Assembly (NCBI RefSeq): GCF_022317005.1
Contig: NZ_CP081005.1
Span: forward strand, 124,001 to 188,000
Length of the DNA stretch: 64,000 nucleotides
DNA from: Mycobacterium sp. IDR2000157661
GTDB taxonomy: Bacteria > Actinomycetota > Actinomycetes > Mycobacteriales > Mycobacteriaceae
Direction of reading: 5' to 3'
Numbering within the stretch: the first letter of the stretch is position 1; the number at the start of each line of letters is the position of its first letter. The position numbers were made by a program, and so were the translations under genes. The notes beneath the pieces are model-generated. The model made no database searches. It saw only the letters and a list, made by a program, of their open reading frames with translations, and was not told where the DNA came from. Shown one piece after another: positions 1-6,969 of this stretch.

Positions 1-500
1 CACCCTCCGTGACCCCGCTGCTCCTCGAGGAAGGTCAGAGCGATTTCGTAGTCGCGATCGGCCGGATCGGGACGCTGGGGTGGGACGACCTGGGCGAGCC
101 TTTCGACCAGTGCCCGGACTGTGCGGCCATAGGGTCCGTACTCGAAGCCTGGGGTCATGCGCTGCACCACTTCGATGCGGCGAGCCCGAAGCTGGCGGGT
201 GGTGAAACCCGGCAGCGATGTGGGTTCGTAGCGCAACGGGCGGATGGGCTTGACCTGCCACACCTCCCACGGCAGGCAGCGGTGGGCATAACGGCCCCCG
301 GCGTACGCGAGGTACGCCGGGTCCTCGAAGAGCCGAAACCCGTTCCAGTTGCGAGACATCAAGCGCCGTCCCGGTCGCAGGGTGCTGAACTCCTGAACGT
401 TGACGACGTCGCGTCCGCGGGCGGCCACCACGTACCAAGGGCGGCTGCTGATGTCAGCGCGCGCCTGTGCATCGAGAGCGGAGGAGGTCATGGTGGGCAT
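1..500 (-). CDS. Hypothetical protein, C-terminus off the window
   Basis: The reverse strand from an ATG at 498-500 is open to the window edge (166 codons, no stop), so the gene is partial. A good Shine-Dalgarno, AAGGAG, lies 4 nt upstream of the ATG. The protein begins MPTMTSSALDAQARADISSR and contains a tryptophan/arginine-rich stretch (WNGFRLFEDPAYLAYAGGRY) and later RTVRALVERLAQVVPPQRPD. I see no signal peptide, membrane segment or catalytic motif and do not recognise the family. The translation is compositionally normal and the RBS supports it as a real gene. A perfect palindrome sits 41 nt upstream of the start and may control it. Confidence 0.6.
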   Translation of the reverse strand, partial: MPTMTSSALDAQARADISSRPWYVVAARGRDVVNVQEFSTLRPGRRLMSRNWNGFRLFEDPAYLAYAGGRYAHRCLPWEVWQVKPIRPLRYEPTSLPGFTTRQLRARRIEVVQRMTPGFEYGPYGRTVRALVERLAQVVPPQRPDPADRDYEIALTFLEEQRGHGG

Positions 501-540
501 TGTGCTCCTTAGCGGTGACAGCCCGGCGCACCGGATTATT

Positions 541-553
541 CGTCACAGTGACG
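541..553. promoter_or_regulatory. 13-bp perfect palindrome, copy 1
   Basis: CGTCACAGTGACG is a perfect inverted repeat around a central A. It lies between the end of the MazF-like gene and the start of the gene leaving the left edge. An identical copy lies at 1486-1498, and both are preceded at a short distance by ATTATTCG. There is no T-run, so a dimeric repressor or activator site is more likely than a terminator. The binding protein is unknown. Confidence 0.45.
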
Positions 554-555
554 TA

Positions 556-909
556 TTAATGCGTGGGCGGGGGTTGTGGCCGAGGGGAGCGCCCCGCGGG
601 CAGGGCGAGCGCGATGGCAAGCGCGGTATTGACGCGGGCCATGGTGGCCGGCGACAGCGCACCGAGGTAGTCGCCGAGTTCGTCTTTAGCGAGCGTTTCG
701 ATGTTGTCGGCGTTCGCGTAGCCGGTCAGCGGATCGCTGCTGGCGAGTGCCACCCAGGTTGGGAGCCGGCGGGACGTGGTCGTCAGTCGGATGGCGACCA
801 CGTCGGCGGTGTGGCGGTTGCGTTGGTTGTTGGACACGATCAGCCACGGTTTGGCGCCGTAGCCGAGATCGCAGCGATACACCTGGCCTCGCGCCGGGGT
901 CACGGTCAC
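556..909 (-). CDS. MazF/PemK-type toxin
   Basis: 117 aa, GTG start. The N-terminal strand pattern RGQVYRCDLGYGAKPWLIVSNN with a following Arg/Thr-rich strand (ADVVAIRLTTTSR) matches the PemK/MazF fold, in which ribosome-independent endoribonucleases cut mRNA. The length of about 110 residues is usual for the family. The start codon overlaps the stop of the upstream antitoxin gene (GTGA, 906-909), the normal antitoxin-then-toxin arrangement with translational coupling. The proline-rich C-terminal tail (PAGRSPRPQPPPTH) is probably disordered. Assignment to type II toxin-antitoxin is firm. The cleavage specificity cannot be read from the sequence. Confidence 0.8.
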   Translation of the reverse strand: MTVTPARGQVYRCDLGYGAKPWLIVSNNQRNRHTADVVAIRLTTTSRRLPTWVALASSDPLTGYANADNIETLAKDELGDYLGALSPATMARVNTALAIALALPAGRSPRPQPPPTH

Positions 910-1172
910 TCGCTGACCGCCTGGCGTCGGTTACGCCGGGCGCGCGCGGCCGCGCGCTCGGCGACGGATTCGTATGGATACGAGGGATTCTCGGCAACCG
1001 CGGCGGCGTAGGCCGCGTCGAGTTCCTGCTCGCAGACGTGGTCCCAGAGACGGTTGATGGCGTCCACGATGGCGGCATTGCTGCTGCGGTAGTGGCCCTT
1101 TCCGACAATGTCTTGCAGGCGCTGATGTGTGGACGCATCGAGTCGCAATCGTGTGGAGTATTCTTCCGCCAT
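906..1172 (-). CDS. MazE-like antitoxin (ribbon-helix-helix)
   Basis: 88 aa. The N-terminus YSTRLRLDASTHQRLQDIV followed by a helix (SNAAIVDAINRLWDHV) fits a ribbon-helix-helix DNA-binding domain. The C-terminal half is a long charged helix (AAAVAENPSYPYESVAERAAARARRNRR), typical of the toxin-wrapping tail of antitoxins. It is the first gene of the pair and its stop overlaps the toxin start. It probably represses its own promoter: four GGTACC palindromes lie immediately upstream (1182-1238). The start ATG at 1170-1172 leaves room for only a short leader. Confidence 0.75.
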   Translation of the reverse strand: MAEEYSTRLRLDASTHQRLQDIVGKGHYRSSNAAIVDAINRLWDHVCEQELDAAYAAAVAENPSYPYESVAERAAARARRNRRQAVSE

Positions 1173-1181
1173 AGCCTTGAT

Positions 1182-1238
1182 GGTACCACGCCATGTGCGT
1201 CTCAGCGGTACCTACTTCCGGTACCATTCACCGGTACC
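1182..1238. promoter_or_regulatory. Operator array of four GGTACC palindromes upstream of mazE
   Basis: GGTACC occurs at 1182-1187, 1207-1212, 1220-1225 and 1233-1238. The last three are spaced exactly 13 bp start to start and the first is 25 bp away. The array begins 10 bp upstream of the mazE start codon. Regular spacing suggests cooperative binding of the ribbon-helix-helix antitoxin along one DNA face; this is inference. Confidence 0.55.
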
Positions 1239-1485
1239 GATAACATCCGTATGGTCAACCAGTAAATGGGCACGTGCGGGGGAGCACCCTCCAGGGCGTC
1301 AGTCCAGGAGGCGTGGTATCTCCGAGCCGTCATCGGGTGTCAGTTGCGGTATCGAGACGGTGAGAAGCGGTTGGAGCTGCTCGCAGCGGCGCCGGTCGGG
1401 TCTGCGCGGCCGCTCGGCTTCGCCAATCGCGCCTGCAGTGGCCTTCGCGAAATAGCTTGCGGTGCTGAATTATTCGAGTCCAATG

Positions 1486-1498
1486 CGTCACAGTGACG
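1486..1498. promoter_or_regulatory. 13-bp perfect palindrome, copy 2
   Basis: CGTCACAGTGACG, identical to the copy at 541-553. No start codon with a good RBS follows closely on either strand, so the controlled gene is unclear. The pair brackets the toxin-antitoxin locus. Confidence 0.4.
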
Positions 1499-1733
1499 AA
1501 AAGAGCCGCTATGTGGGGCCCAATTATCACCGCTCCCGCAAGCGCGAGGCCGCCGCGTCGTAAGGACGGTCCAGCAGAACGTCGTGCCACGTTGGCGTCG
1601 TGACATTCTTCATGTCGGACATATACGGCCCGGAGCGCCCGCAGCGACTCGACATCGTTATCGAACATTCGCTGGTGACCAACCCGCTCCTGTCACCAAT
1701 AGTGCTGTCCATCAGCATATTACGTCATACGTC

Positions 1734-1755
1734 ATGGATAATCTCTATTATCCAT
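1734..1755. promoter_or_regulatory. Perfect inverted repeat, 9-bp arms
   Basis: ATGGATAAT and its exact complement ATTATCCAT are separated by CTCT. The site is directly preceded by two tandem TACGTCA units. It lies about 160 bp upstream of the small HTH gene at 1914. With no T-run it is more likely an operator than a terminator. Confidence 0.45.
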
Positions 1756-1913
1756 GAATTTGGTTCGCCGACGTCCCTACGCCCCTCGATTCGCTATCGG
1801 CCCAACGTAGGTGTGAAAGTGCTGCGGGCTGAGTGCCGTCCGGCGCGGCCGCAAATCACCAATACGGACAGAATCGCTACTCGAGCACGCAGATGCAAGT
1901 CAGAGTGTGAGTT

Positions 1914-2165
1914 ATGCCCGACGACGTGCCAGAGGTCAAGACGTATTCGCTCACGGAAGTCGCGAAGATGGTTCTCCCGCCGGAGATGACGGATGGTGTG
2001 CGCTGGCTATCCCGTCGGTTGAACCGTGGCGAATTGTCGGGATACCGCGTCGGTCGTACCTGGCGCATGACGCTTAAGGACGTTGAAGGCTTGATCGAGC
2101 AGCACCGGGAGCGTCCCCTACCGGGGATGCGACGGGACAGCGGACCGATCTTGTTTCTTGCTTGA
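1914..2165 (+). CDS. Small helix-turn-helix (excisionase-like) DNA-binding protein
   Basis: 83 aa. TYSLTEVAKMVLPPEM, then WLSRRLNRGELSGYRVGRTWRMTLKDVEGLIEQHR, is the winged-helix signature of MerR/excisionase-type helix_turn_helix domains: an SLTEVA helix, a GYRVGRTWR wing, then DVEGLIE. Such proteins act as excisionases or small regulators. An AT-rich inverted repeat lies upstream. The IS-A insertion begins 92 bp downstream of its stop, and a possible tmRNA-derived attachment site lies beyond the IS, so a role in mobility of an old integrated element is possible but not shown. Confidence 0.7.
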   Translation: MPDDVPEVKTYSLTEVAKMVLPPEMTDGVRWLSRRLNRGELSGYRVGRTWRMTLKDVEGLIEQHRERPLPGMRRDSGPILFLA

Positions 2166-2262
2166 CGCCAACTTCGCGCCGGCGACTGAAGCGAGGCGTT
2201 GTCGATTGATGGTCATAGACTTACGGAGTTTGCAGCGTGATTGTTGGCCAAGACGTCTGTCC

Positions 2263-2358
2263 GTGGCCATGTGAAAGTCCCCATTGGTGGCCAGGTGTAG
2301 GTCCCCACTGATGGCCAGATAGATGTACCCATTGGTGGCCAGGTAGAAGTCCCCACTC
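2263..2358 (+). repeat. Four tandem 24-bp subterminal repeats of IS-A (left end)
   Basis: Units start at 2263, 2287, 2311 and 2335 with an exact 24-bp period. Each begins (G/A)TGGCCA and ends with a CCC(C)A(C/T)T(G/C) block. The right end carries two matching inverted units (about 4763-4810). They are expected to bind IstA. Confidence 0.85.
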
Positions 2359-2447
2359 CCTTGCGTGTCGTGTCGGTCCGGGGAGCTCGTGGCCTGGGCG
2401 GTGACGGTGATTGCGCCAACAGTCACTGCACCGCCCAGGGAGTTCCA

Positions 2448-3947
2448 TTGAAGTCTGCAAGGGAGCGTATGAACATCATCTCGACCTATCGGGAGGTCGG
2501 AACCTATCGGGGGGCCGCCGAGTTGTGCGGCACCACCCACAAGACGGTCAAGCGCGCGGTTGAGCGCGCTGAGGCCGGTGGGCCGCCGGAGCGGGAGCCG
2601 CGGCCGCGCAATTTCGATGCGGTGCGCGACTTGGTGGCCGAGCGGGTGGACAAGTCGCGGGGCCGGATCTCGGCCAAGCGGTTGTTGCCGATCGCGAAAG
2701 CGGCCGGTTATGAGGGATCACCGCGCAACTTTCGTCGGCTGGTAGCCGAACAGAAAGCGTTGTGGCGCAACGATAATCATCGTGGCCGTCGCCCGGCTGT
2801 GTGGTCGCCGGGTGAGTATCTGGTGATCGACTGGGCCGAGGTCGCGCCGGGTTTGTTCGCTTTCTGCGCGGTGCTGGCGTTCTCGCGGTGGCGATTCGTG
2901 CGGTTCGCCACCGATCAGAAAGCCTCCACCACGCTGGCGATGATCGCCGATGCGCTGGCCACGATCGGCGGGGTCCCGGCCAAAGTGTTGGCCGATCGGA
3001 TGGGCTGTCTGAAGGGTGGGGTGGTCGCCAACGTGGTGGTGCCCACCGCTGACTATGTCCGATTCGCCACCCATTACGGCTTCCGCCCGGATTGGTGTGA
3101 GGCCGCTGACCCGCAATCGAAGGGCATCGTGGAGCACCTGTGCGGCTACGCGCAGTCCGACCTGGTGGTACCGCTGCTGACCGAGGCGGCCGTGTCGGGT
3201 GTGCCGGTGAGCATCTCCGCGGCCAACGCGGCCGCGGCCACGTGGTGCGCGGAGGTCAACGCCACGGTGCACTCAGAAATCGTCGCGGTCCCCGACCAGC
3301 GCCTGGCGGTCGAGCGCGAGCTGTTGGCGGCGCTGCCATCGCTGCGCCCCGAGATCGGTGCGGCCTCGGTGACCCGCAAGGTCGATCGGCTCTCCTGCAT
3401 CCGCTACGGTTCGGCGCGCTACTCGGTGCCCACCCGGTTGATCGGGGCCAGCGTGAACATCGTCATCGATCACGGGGCGCTGGTGGTGGTGGAGCCGGGC
3501 ACCGGGGCGATCGTGGCCGAGCACGAACTCGTCGCACCCGGGGAGACATCGATCCTCGATGCGCACTACGACGGTCCCAGGCCTGCGCCCAGCCGTGGGC
3601 CGCGCCCGAAAACCACAGTGGAGCACCAGTTCTGCGCTTTGGGTGAGGATGCGCAAGCGTTTCTGGTGGGTGCCGCCGCGATCGGCAACACCCGCCTGGG
3701 TGCTGAGTTGGAGACCCTGCTCGGGCTGGGTGCCGCCCACGGCGAGGCCGCGCTGACCGCGGCGCTGCGGCGGGCGGTGGCGTTCGGGCGGTTCCGCGCC
3801 GCCGATGTGCGCCCCATCCTGGCCGCCGGCACCGCGCCGCAGCCCCGCCCGGCCGGGGATGCGCTGGTGCTGGATCTGCCCACCGCGCCGACGCGGTCCC
3901 TGGACGCCTACAAGATCACCCGCACGCGTGACGGGGACGCCTCATGA
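2448..3947 (+). CDS. istA: IS21-family transposase IstA
   Basis: 499 aa from a TTG start at 2448, which has AGGGAG 6 nt upstream and yields the family-typical N-terminus (KSARERMNIISTYREVGTYR). An HTH region (AAELCGTTHKTVKRAVERA) precedes an RNase-H-like DDE domain: D in YLVIDWAEVAPG, D in VLADRMG, and a conserved C-terminal Glu in SKGIVEHLCGYAQSDL. It cuts and joins the IS ends together with IstB. Its stop overlaps the istB start (ATGA). The reading frame is intact. Confidence 0.9.
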   Translation: MKSARERMNIISTYREVGTYRGAAELCGTTHKTVKRAVERAEAGGPPEREPRPRNFDAVRDLVAERVDKSRGRISAKRLLPIAKAAGYEGSPRNFRRLVAEQKALWRNDNHRGRRPAVWSPGEYLVIDWAEVAPGLFAFCAVLAFSRWRFVRFATDQKASTTLAMIADALATIGGVPAKVLADRMGCLKGGVVANVVVPTADYVRFATHYGFRPDWCEAADPQSKGIVEHLCGYAQSDLVVPLLTEAAVSGVPVSISAANAAAATWCAEVNATVHSEIVAVPDQRLAVERELLAALPSLRPEIGAASVTRKVDRLSCIRYGSARYSVPTRLIGASVNIVIDHGALVVVEPGTGAIVAEHELVAPGETSILDAHYDGPRPAPSRGPRPKTTVEHQFCALGEDAQAFLVGAAAIGNTRLGAELETLLGLGAAHGEAALTAALRRAVAFGRFRAADVRPILAAGTAPQPRPAGDALVLDLPTAPTRSLDAYKITRTRDGDAS

Positions 3948-4741
3948 CGACCACAACTGACACGAAACCTGTTGCGCCCAAAACGATCCCGCCGCTTGCT
4001 GCGGATCTGGATGCGGGGTTGCGCCGGCTCAAGTTAGCGACGGTGCGCCGCACAGCGCCTGAAGTGCTGTTGACCGCCAAGACGCAACGCTGGACTCCCG
4101 AGGAGGTGCTGCGGACCCTCGTCGAGGCTGAGATCGCTGCCCGCGATGCCTCCAACACCGCCAACCGGCTCAAGGCCGCCGCCTTCCCCGTCGTCAAGAC
4201 GCTGGAGGGCTTCGACGTCGCCGCCTCGTCCATCCCGCAGGCCACCATCGACTACCTGTCGAGTCTGGAATAGATTTGGGCACAACATAATCTGGCGATT
4301 ATCGGTCCGCCGGGTACCGGCAAGAGCCACGTCTTGATTGGGCTGGGTCACGCCGCAGTGCATGCCGGCCACAAGGTGCGTTACTTCACCGCCGCCGACC
4401 TCGTGGACACCCTCTACCGCGGCTTGGCCGATAACACCGTCGGCAAGATCATCGACACCCTGTTGCGTGCCGATCTGATCATCATCGACGAGGTCGGGTT
4501 CGCCCCGCTCGATGACACCGGCACCCAGCTACTGTTCCGGCTCGTCGCCGCCGCCTACGAACGCCGCTCACTGGCGGTGGGCTCTCATTGGCCCTTCGAG
4601 CAATGGGGCCGGTTTCTGCCCGAGCACACCACCGCGGCCAGCATCCTGGATCGGCTCCTACACCATGCCAGCGTCGTCATCACCGACGGCGAGTCGTTCC
4701 GCATGCGCCACGCCCAACACAAGCGAGGTGAACGCCCCTGA
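3944..4741 (+). pseudogene. istB: IstB ATPase, interrupted by an in-frame amber codon
   Basis: Codons 1-109 read MTTTTDTKPVAPKTIPPLAA...DYLSSLE, then TAG at 4271-4273. The same frame continues directly with IWAQHNLAIIGPPGTGKSHV (Walker A GPPGTGKS), Walker B (LIIIDEVGFAPL) and the usual C-terminus to 4741, 265 residues in all. Family members normally read SLEW at this point, so a single TGG-to-TAG change (Trp codon 110) explains the break. No frameshift is involved. Without readthrough the ATPase domain is lost, so IS-A would need IstB in trans. Confidence 0.88.
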
Positions 4742-4762
4742 ACTAACCTCAACCCCTGCAAG

Positions 4763-4810
4763 GGGGTGGGGACTTTTCCTGGCCACCAGCGGGGACTTCA
4801 ACTTGGCCAC
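4763..4810 (-). repeat. Two subterminal repeats of IS-A (right end)
   Basis: Read on the minus strand, GTGGCC units begin at 4810 and 4786, about 24 bp apart, matching the four-unit array at the left end. The four-versus-two asymmetry is typical of IS21 ends. Confidence 0.75.
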
Positions 4811-4815
4811 GAACA

Positions 4816-5197
4816 ACGTCAATGTTGATGTGGCTGTTGATGTTCGGTCATCCGCGAACTGAAATGCGCTGCTCAGCGCACCCCTTCCCGGTGGAGCTGC
4901 CGGGAATTGAAACCGGTGTGCAATCAAGGCTGACCTGCGAAAACAATGGCTGCGACGACTTGAGACAACGCGAAACGACGCGGCGTGCCGTGCGCATTTA
5001 GCCAAGCGTGTTGATGGCATCAACAGCCATCGCCGGCCAGCGAACCTTCGTCCGCGAACGGACTTACAGTCCGCGTCTCTCGGTCCTTGTTCCGACAAGC
5101 AGTGTTGGTTACGGCGGACGATGCTCGTCAATCGCGCGAAGAACAAGCATGGCTCCGCCCATCTGCGGCGCAGCCATGTGGCAGAGGAATTAGAACC
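4816..5197. other. Intergenic stretch right of IS-A
   Basis: No convincing gene. It contains the right target duplication (4816-4820), a short perfect inverted repeat TGCGCT-GAGC-AGCGCA (4864-4879) and the tmRNA-3'-end-like sequence at 4890-4917. A 162-codon minus-strand frame overlaps here but looks random in composition and runs into the IS. Confidence 0.5.
4890..4917 (-). other. Copy of a tmRNA (ssrA) 3' end: candidate attachment site
   Basis: On the minus strand the sequence ends ATTCCCGGCAGCTCCACC, preceded by ACCGGTTTCA. This matches from memory the T-arm and acceptor 3' end of mycobacterial tmRNA: CAGCTCC pairs with the tmRNA 5' GGGGCTG. Eighteen bases are exact and the outer T-arm has diverged. 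The rest of ssrA is absent, so this is a fragment. Islands and phages often integrate at the ssrA 3' end and leave such a duplicate. No integrase is visible here. The identification rests on recall, not alignment. Confidence 0.5.
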
Positions 5198-5551
5198 CTA
5201 CCCAGTGATGCTGGCTGAGTAGGTGTATCCGGCGGCCGACTGCCGCAGCTGCCAGATCTGCGCCGGGCACAGCTCGTTGACCGCTTGGTTGATGAGGTAG
5301 GCGCCCTGGTAGTAGTCCGAGGTCCGGAAGTCGGCCTTCACCTGATCGACGAGTTGCGCATAGTTCATCTTCGCGGCGACCCGGTCGCAGATCGTCCTGC
5401 CGTAGCCGATCGCGGCCTCGGCGTTCGGGAAGTTGTAGCCCGGCCGGACATGAACGTTGACGAGATAGGCCACGGTGTCGGCGCCGGCCGGCGGGGCGAT
5501 GACGCCGAGGACGGCGGTAGCCGCCGCAACTGCCACGAACACGCGCTTCAT
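5198..5551 (-). CDS. Secreted DUF732 protein
   Basis: 117 aa from the ATG at 5549-5551. Residues 1-25 (MKRVFVAVAAATAVLGVIAP...AGA-DT) form a Sec signal peptide with an AGA cleavage site. The mature part (YLVNVHVRPGYNFPNAEAAIGYGRTICDRVAAKMNYAQLV...LCPAQIWQLRQSA) has the pair of cysteines and the G-x-x-I/V-C helix of the mycobacterial DUF732 family, small exported proteins of unknown role. It lies 11 nt downstream of the cupin gene on the same strand and may be co-transcribed. A longer upstream frame exists but would place 66 arginine-rich residues before the signal peptide. Confidence 0.8.
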   Translation of the reverse strand: MKRVFVAVAAATAVLGVIAPPAGADTVAYLVNVHVRPGYNFPNAEAAIGYGRTICDRVAAKMNYAQLVDQVKADFRTSDYYQGAYLINQAVNELCPAQIWQLRQSAAGYTYSASITG

Positions 5552-5562
5552 GAGCGAAGAGC

Positions 5563-6051
5563 CTATTCCGTGTTCGCGCCGAACGCGTCGGCGAAGCTGG
5601 CGTTGCCCATGCTCTCCCTCTGGCTGGCGTCCACCGCCGCTAGGAGGCGAGAGTTTTCGATGACGATCATCTCCACGTCGCGCCCGTCGTCGGCATAGTG
5701 GCGATGCCAGATCCACGGCGGCGTATACACGAAGCTGCCGGCGCTCCACCGCACGCGTTGATCGCCAATTTCCGACCAGCCCGAGCCATGTTGCACGAAG
5801 TGGATCGACTCATGTACGTGTCGATGAAGGTCGCTAGCCTCCCCCGCGGGAATCTTCTGCAGAAAAATCTCAATAGAGCGAGCGGGTATTCGCAGGAGCA
5901 ACCCAATTTGCGATGGGCTTGCAGTCTGGATCCAGTGCGCCTCGGCGGAGCTAACGACGAGATGCTTCTCCCCCACGTGCTGGCTGTCGCGACCTCCTGC
6001 TCGCGCCATACTCTTGGCGAATTCGTCTAACTCGTCACGGGATAGAGTCAT
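5563..6051 (-). CDS. Cupin-domain protein
   Basis: 162 aa. The cupin motif 1 region reads HRHVHESIHFVQHGSGWSEIGDQRVRW and motif 2 reads SFVYTPPWIWHRHYADDGR. The H-x-H...E/H pattern and second-strand His are consistent with one mononuclear metal site. Single-domain cupins of this type occur in aromatic-degradation loci as ring-cleavage or accessory enzymes, but the substrate cannot be inferred. The N-terminal 50 residues (MTLSRDELDEFAKSMARAGG) look helical. The gene precedes a DUF732 protein; upstream there is a 210-bp gap with no gene. Confidence 0.7.
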   Translation of the reverse strand: MTLSRDELDEFAKSMARAGGRDSQHVGEKHLVVSSAEAHWIQTASPSQIGLLLRIPARSIEIFLQKIPAGEASDLHRHVHESIHFVQHGSGWSEIGDQRVRWSAGSFVYTPPWIWHRHYADDGRDVEMIVIENSRLLAAVDASQRESMGNASFADAFGANTE

Positions 6052-6261
6052 TCAACGGCCTCCTTCGGGTATTCCTTCGCTTAGTCAGCAGAGTTCTCGA
6101 CCTGCCATGAACGATGGCCCTTGGTGGACAAGGGTCCAACGGAACTCTGAGTTTGGTCATCATTGATTATCTCGCCGGGCCGATAGATTCGTTGCGATGA
6201 CCACAGAGGCGTGTAGGGGTCAATGCAGGGAACGCACCCGTCACCATTCCTCCGCTTTGAC

Positions 6262-6783
6262 TCATTGGGGCTTGCCGTACACCGCCACGACAACGGTGCG
6301 GTCGACGGAATTCTCTGACCAGACCCCGATCCGGGTGTTCGAGCAGTCGGACATGACTGCGAGATCGACCGGATCGTGATACCACTGGTTAATCAACTCG
6401 ATACCGCTGAACGCGAGCGCGGGATTGATGGCCACGGTCTCTGACACCGCGCCGCTAAATCCCGCGGCCTCCGCCCGCTGCTGTAGCGTAGAACCATCCG
6501 ATCCGACATCGCCGTTGACGTTGCGGTTGGTCAACGCATCGCGTGCGTGCCACTGCGCAGCGAGCTGGAGACTCGGACTAATCTTGATGTCGCTCACGCA
6601 GCCCGCTTGGCGTTGAATGGTGTATACGTTCGCTACTACGCCGTCATTGAGGCGCTTGTTATCGCCATGTGCGGCGGGCGTTATCAGTAGTGCTTGCACG
6701 CCAAGCACCGCAACGATACCTACCGTGAGCGTCAAAGGGTGTCGGAGGCGGCGGCGGCCTGATGGCTCTCTGACCATCTTCAT
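6262..6783 (-). CDS. Secreted CAP-domain (SCP/PR1-like) protein
   Basis: 173 aa from the ATG at 6781-6783. Residues about 16-38 (LTLTVGIVAVLGVQALLITPAA) are a signal peptide or membrane anchor preceded by an Arg-rich n-region. The rest has CAP features: LNDGVVANVYTIQRQAGC, LQLAAQWHARDAL, a GSDGSTLQQRAEAAGF loop, VSETVAINPA and DCSNTRIGVWSE. The open frame continues upstream for 266 codons without a stop, but that part is an aldehyde dehydrogenase remnant and not part of this protein. The function of mycobacterial CAP proteins is mostly unknown. Confidence 0.75.
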   Translation of the reverse strand: MKMVREPSGRRRLRHPLTLTVGIVAVLGVQALLITPAAHGDNKRLNDGVVANVYTIQRQAGCVSDIKISPSLQLAAQWHARDALTNRNVNGDVGSDGSTLQQRAEAAGFSGAVSETVAINPALAFSGIELINQWYHDPVDLAVMSDCSNTRIGVWSENSVDRTVVVAVYGKPQ

Positions 6784-6969
6784 TGCGCCCGGGTTCGGTC
6801 GCCGGGCGTCGAGTTGATCACCGCGGGGCCGCTTTTCGTGGGTCGAGTTACACACAAGAAACATCCCTATGCCGTAGTCTGCCAAGATGCCGCCTGCAGC
6901 CTCGTCACACTGATCGAAAATGGACGGGATCCAATCAGCGGCGACCGGCGGCTCAGCGAGAATTGAGCT

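Larger units (their letters stand above)
1239..1913. other. Intergenic stretch with no convincing gene
   Basis: Short frames exist on both strands but none has a plausible RBS plus family-like composition. The stretch holds the second copy of the 13-bp palindrome (1486-1498), a direct repeat TACGTCA-TACGTCA near 1721-1734, and a long perfect inverted repeat at 1734-1755. It is more AT-rich from about 1690 to 1770 than its surroundings, as expected of a control region. Confidence 0.5.
2258..4815 (+). mobile_element. IS-A, complete IS21-family insertion sequence
   Basis: The 2558-bp element carries istA and istB in tandem. Its ends are TGTCCGTGGCCATGT (left) and, reverse-complemented, TGTTCGTGGCCAAGT (right), so it starts TGT and ends ACA. 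It is flanked by a 5-bp direct target repeat ACGTC at 2253-2257 and 4816-4820, within the 4-8 bp usual for IS21. Subterminal GTGGCC repeats at both ends are the family's transposase-binding sites. The element is structurally intact, but istB carries an internal stop, so it is probably not autonomous. Confidence 0.9.

Noticed and set aside
4658..5146. 162-codon minus-strand ORF across the right end of IS-A
   Set aside because: It runs antisense through istB and the IS end and has no RBS or family-like composition.
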